Part shown: positions 6,873 to 8,354 of the stretch, one piece after another | Position numbering within the stretch: position 1 is the stretch's first letter | Layout of the letters: each line of letters opens with the position of its first letter | DNA from: Candidatus Nanopelagicales bacterium | GTDB lineage: Bacteria; Actinomycetota; Actinomycetes; S36-B12 | Assembly (NCBI GenBank): GCA_938091275.1 | Contig: CALKMY010000061.1 | Coordinates: forward strand, 1 to 8,354 | DNA length: 8,354 bases | Direction: 5' to 3' | The notes under the pieces: generated by a model | Seen by the model: the letters and a program-made list of their open reading frames with translations, nothing else | What the model was told of the DNA's origin: nothing | Database searches by the model: none | Position numbers and translations under genes: made by a program

Positions 6873-8279
6873 GTGAGCGTGGAAACTTCCCTGGGATGGC
6901 GCGCGCGCTACGACGCGCTCGTCTTCGATCTGAAGCGCCAACTTTCGGCACTTCCCCCCGACCAGCCGCTACGGCTCGCAAAATCCACTTCCAACCTGTT
7001 CCGTCCTCGCGAGAATTCTGCGACCGGCCGATTGGACGTGACGGCTTTCGACGGGGTCCTTCATGTCGATCCCGACACGAATACCGCCGAGGTTCTCGGA
7101 ATGACCACCTACGAGCACCTCGTCCAGGCGACGCTCCCCTACGGCCTGATGCCCCTGTGCGTTCCGCAGTTGAAAACGATCACCCTGGGTGGGGCCGTCA
7201 CCGGCCTCGGCATCGAAAGCGCCAGCTTCCGCAGCGGCCTGCCGCATGAGTCCGTAATCGAGATGGACATCCTCACCGGCGATGGAGACGTACTGACCAT
7301 CACACCCCAGGCCGACGATCCCCACCGTGACCTCTTCTTCGGCTTCCCCAACTCCTACGGATCACTCGGATACGCGCTCCGACTGAAGATCGAACTCGAG
7401 TCGACCAAGCCCTTCGTTCACCTACGTCACCTGAGGTTCGATTCCGCGGAAGCGATGACGGCGGCGATCACCACCATCAGCACCGCCATGGAGTACGAGG
7501 GAACCCGAGTCGACTTTCTCGATGGGACAGTCTTCACCTCCTCGGAGCAGTACCTAACCCTCGGCGAGATGGTCAGTCGACTTCCCGCCGGAATGTCGAT
7601 CAGCGACTACACCGGCATGGGCATCTACTACCGATCCATCCAAGAGAAATCACAGGACGTCGTCAGCATTCACGATTACCTGTGGCGTTGGGACACCGAT
7701 TGGTTCTGGTGCTCACGAGCATTCGGTGCGCAGAAGCCGGCGATTCGACGTTGGTGGCCGAAGTCCAAACTCCGCAGTGATGTCTATTGGAAGTTCATCG
7801 CTCTCGATCGCAAGTACAACATCTCCTCGCGCACCGATGCGCTCCGAGGGCGACCGCGACGTGAGCACGTGGTGCAGGACATCGAGGTTCCGGTAGACGC
7901 ACTGCCGGAATTTCTCGATTTCTTTCACGAAGAAGTAGGGATCGAGCCGATTTGGGTTTGTCCTTTGCGGCAACGAGACCCCGATGCTCGGTGGCCGTTA
8001 TATGAGTTTGACCCGCGCGAGCTTTACGTCAACGTCGGCTTCTGGTCCACTGTTCTACTCTCCGATGGCGGCGACCCAAGCGATGGTCGAGTGAACAGGC
8101 GAATCGAACAGAAGGTCATCGAACTTGATGGACGCAAGTCCTTGTATTCAACGGCCTTCTACGACAAGGACACCTTCTGGTCGATCTACGGAGGACACGA
8201 GTACGAGCGCCTGAAGAAGGAGTACGACCCCCACGGGCGACTGTTGGGTCTTTACGAGAAAGTGGTGGAGCAGCGATGA
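6873..8279 (+). CDS. FAD-dependent oxidoreductase, TmsA/BfaA-like 10-methylene acyl reductase
   Basis: A flavoprotein of about 468 residues with a PCMH-type FAD domain, related to DHCR24-like oxidoreductases. The FAD-binding segments are RLAKSTSNLFR (about 34-44), PQLKTITLGGAVTGLGIES (about 98-116), LPHESVIEMDILTGDG (about 123-138) and FPNSYGSLGYALRLKIEL (about 158-175). The C-terminal part holds the substrate domain, including WVCPLR and YVNVGFW. In actinobacteria, proteins of this kind next to a CFA-type methyltransferase reduce the 10-methylene acyl intermediate to 10-methyl (tuberculostearic-type) fatty acids. Here the next gene begins with a CFA-synthase-like N-terminus and overlaps by ATGA, which supports that role. 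GTG 6873 starts the protein shortly before the conserved region; the farther GTG 6810 is unlikely since it would leave one base before the divergent gene. TTG 6864 and GTG 6879 are alternatives. No covalent-flavin His/Cys is obvious. Confidence 0.85.
   Translation: MSVETSLGWRARYDALVFDLKRQLSALPPDQPLRLAKSTSNLFRPRENSATGRLDVTAFDGVLHVDPDTNTAEVLGMTTYEHLVQATLPYGLMPLCVPQLKTITLGGAVTGLGIESASFRSGLPHESVIEMDILTGDGDVLTITPQADDPHRDLFFGFPNSYGSLGYALRLKIELESTKPFVHLRHLRFDSAEAMTAAITTISTAMEYEGTRVDFLDGTVFTSSEQYLTLGEMVSRLPAGMSISDYTGMGIYYRSIQEKSQDVVSIHDYLWRWDTDWFWCSRAFGAQKPAIRRWWPKSKLRSDVYWKFIALDRKYNISSRTDALRGRPRREHVVQDIEVPVDALPEFLDFFHEEVGIEPIWVCPLRQRDPDARWPLYEFDPRELYVNVGFWSTVLLSDGGDPSDGRVNRRIEQKVIELDGRKSLYSTAFYDKDTFWSIYGGHEYERLKKEYDPHGRLLGLYEKVVEQR
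8264..8270 (+). promoter_or_regulatory. Shine-Dalgarno of the methyltransferase gene
   Basis: GGTGGAG ends five bases before ATG 8276, inside the last codons of the flavoprotein gene. It supports a real start there and coupled translation of the two genes through the ATGA overlap. Confidence 0.6.
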
Positions 8280-8354
8280 ACCTCGCGGACGCGTTTTCGA
8301 AAATCATCACCCCCGATCGACGGGTGAGTTTTCGCGCATACGACGGATCGAGTG
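8276..8354 (+). CDS. CFA-synthase-like methyltransferase, TmsB/BfaB-like, 5' end only
   Basis: The first 26 codons of a gene that runs off the window. The protein begins MNLADAFSKIITPDRRVSFR and continues AYDGSS. The pattern of a short amphipathic start followed by F-R-A-Y-D-G-S matches the N-termini of actinobacterial cyclopropane-fatty-acid-synthase-like methyltransferases, which use S-adenosylmethionine to methylenate unsaturated phospholipid acyl chains. The ATG overlaps the flavoprotein stop (ATGA), with GGTGGAG five bases upstream. Pairing with the upstream TmsA-like gene makes the 10-methyl branched fatty acid role likely, but the SAM-binding site lies outside the window, so the assignment rests on a short segment plus context. 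Confidence 0.65.
   Translation, partial: MNLADAFSKIITPDRRVSFRAYDGSS

Noticed and set aside
6416..7249. Plus-strand frame spanning the orphan membrane gene and the start of the flavoprotein gene
   Set aside because: It crosses a divergent promoter region, is Arg/Pro-rich, and conflicts with the FAD-binding motifs read in another frame.

Overview
The window reads as chromosomal DNA from a high-GC Gram-positive bacterium (Actinomycetota). The evidence is about 60% GC, frequent GTG starts, an aspartokinase with an apparent internal start for a separate regulatory subunit (as in Corynebacterium), an MMPL lipid exporter, and a flavoprotein/methyltransferase pair of the kind that makes 10-methyl branched (tuberculostearic-type) fatty acids. 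The genus cannot be fixed from the sequence alone. Gene density is very high, and no gene-free stretch is longer than about 70 bases.

Layout: (1) 2-75 is a tRNA-Pro(CGG), followed at 81-112 by a strong hairpin that probably ends its transcript. (2) 143-895 (+) encodes a PAPS-dependent sulfotransferase of the Sulfotransfer_2 type. (3) 896-3666 (-) is an operon read right to left: a four-helix membrane protein of unknown role, aspartokinase (lysC), and aspartate-semialdehyde dehydrogenase (asd). lysC and asd are coupled through an ATGA overlap. The asd stop directly abuts the sulfotransferase stop. (4) 3726-6149 (+) is an MMPL/RND-type transporter with an extra membrane segment between its two halves. 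(5) 6122-6808 (-) is an unrecognised single-pass membrane protein with a helical extracytoplasmic domain, convergent with and overlapping the MMPL gene. (6) 6873-8279 (+) is an FAD-dependent oxidoreductase (TmsA/BfaA-like), and from 8276 to the window end is the start of a CFA-synthase-like methyltransferase (TmsB/BfaB-like), again with an ATGA overlap.

How the genes work together: LysC and Asd carry out the first two steps from aspartate toward lysine, diaminopimelate, threonine and methionine. The pair at the right edge should methylate an unsaturated phospholipid acyl chain and reduce the 10-methylene product to a 10-methyl group. The MMPL protein is a plausible exporter of an envelope lipid and sits close to this pair, but a functional link is only inferred. 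The sulfotransferase could decorate an envelope glycan or lipid; its substrate is unknown.

I do not see a mobile element, CRISPR array, phage gene or defence system. The most interesting items are the lipid-modification/export neighbourhood with its orphan membrane protein, the MMPL insertion, and the in-frame LysC beta start.
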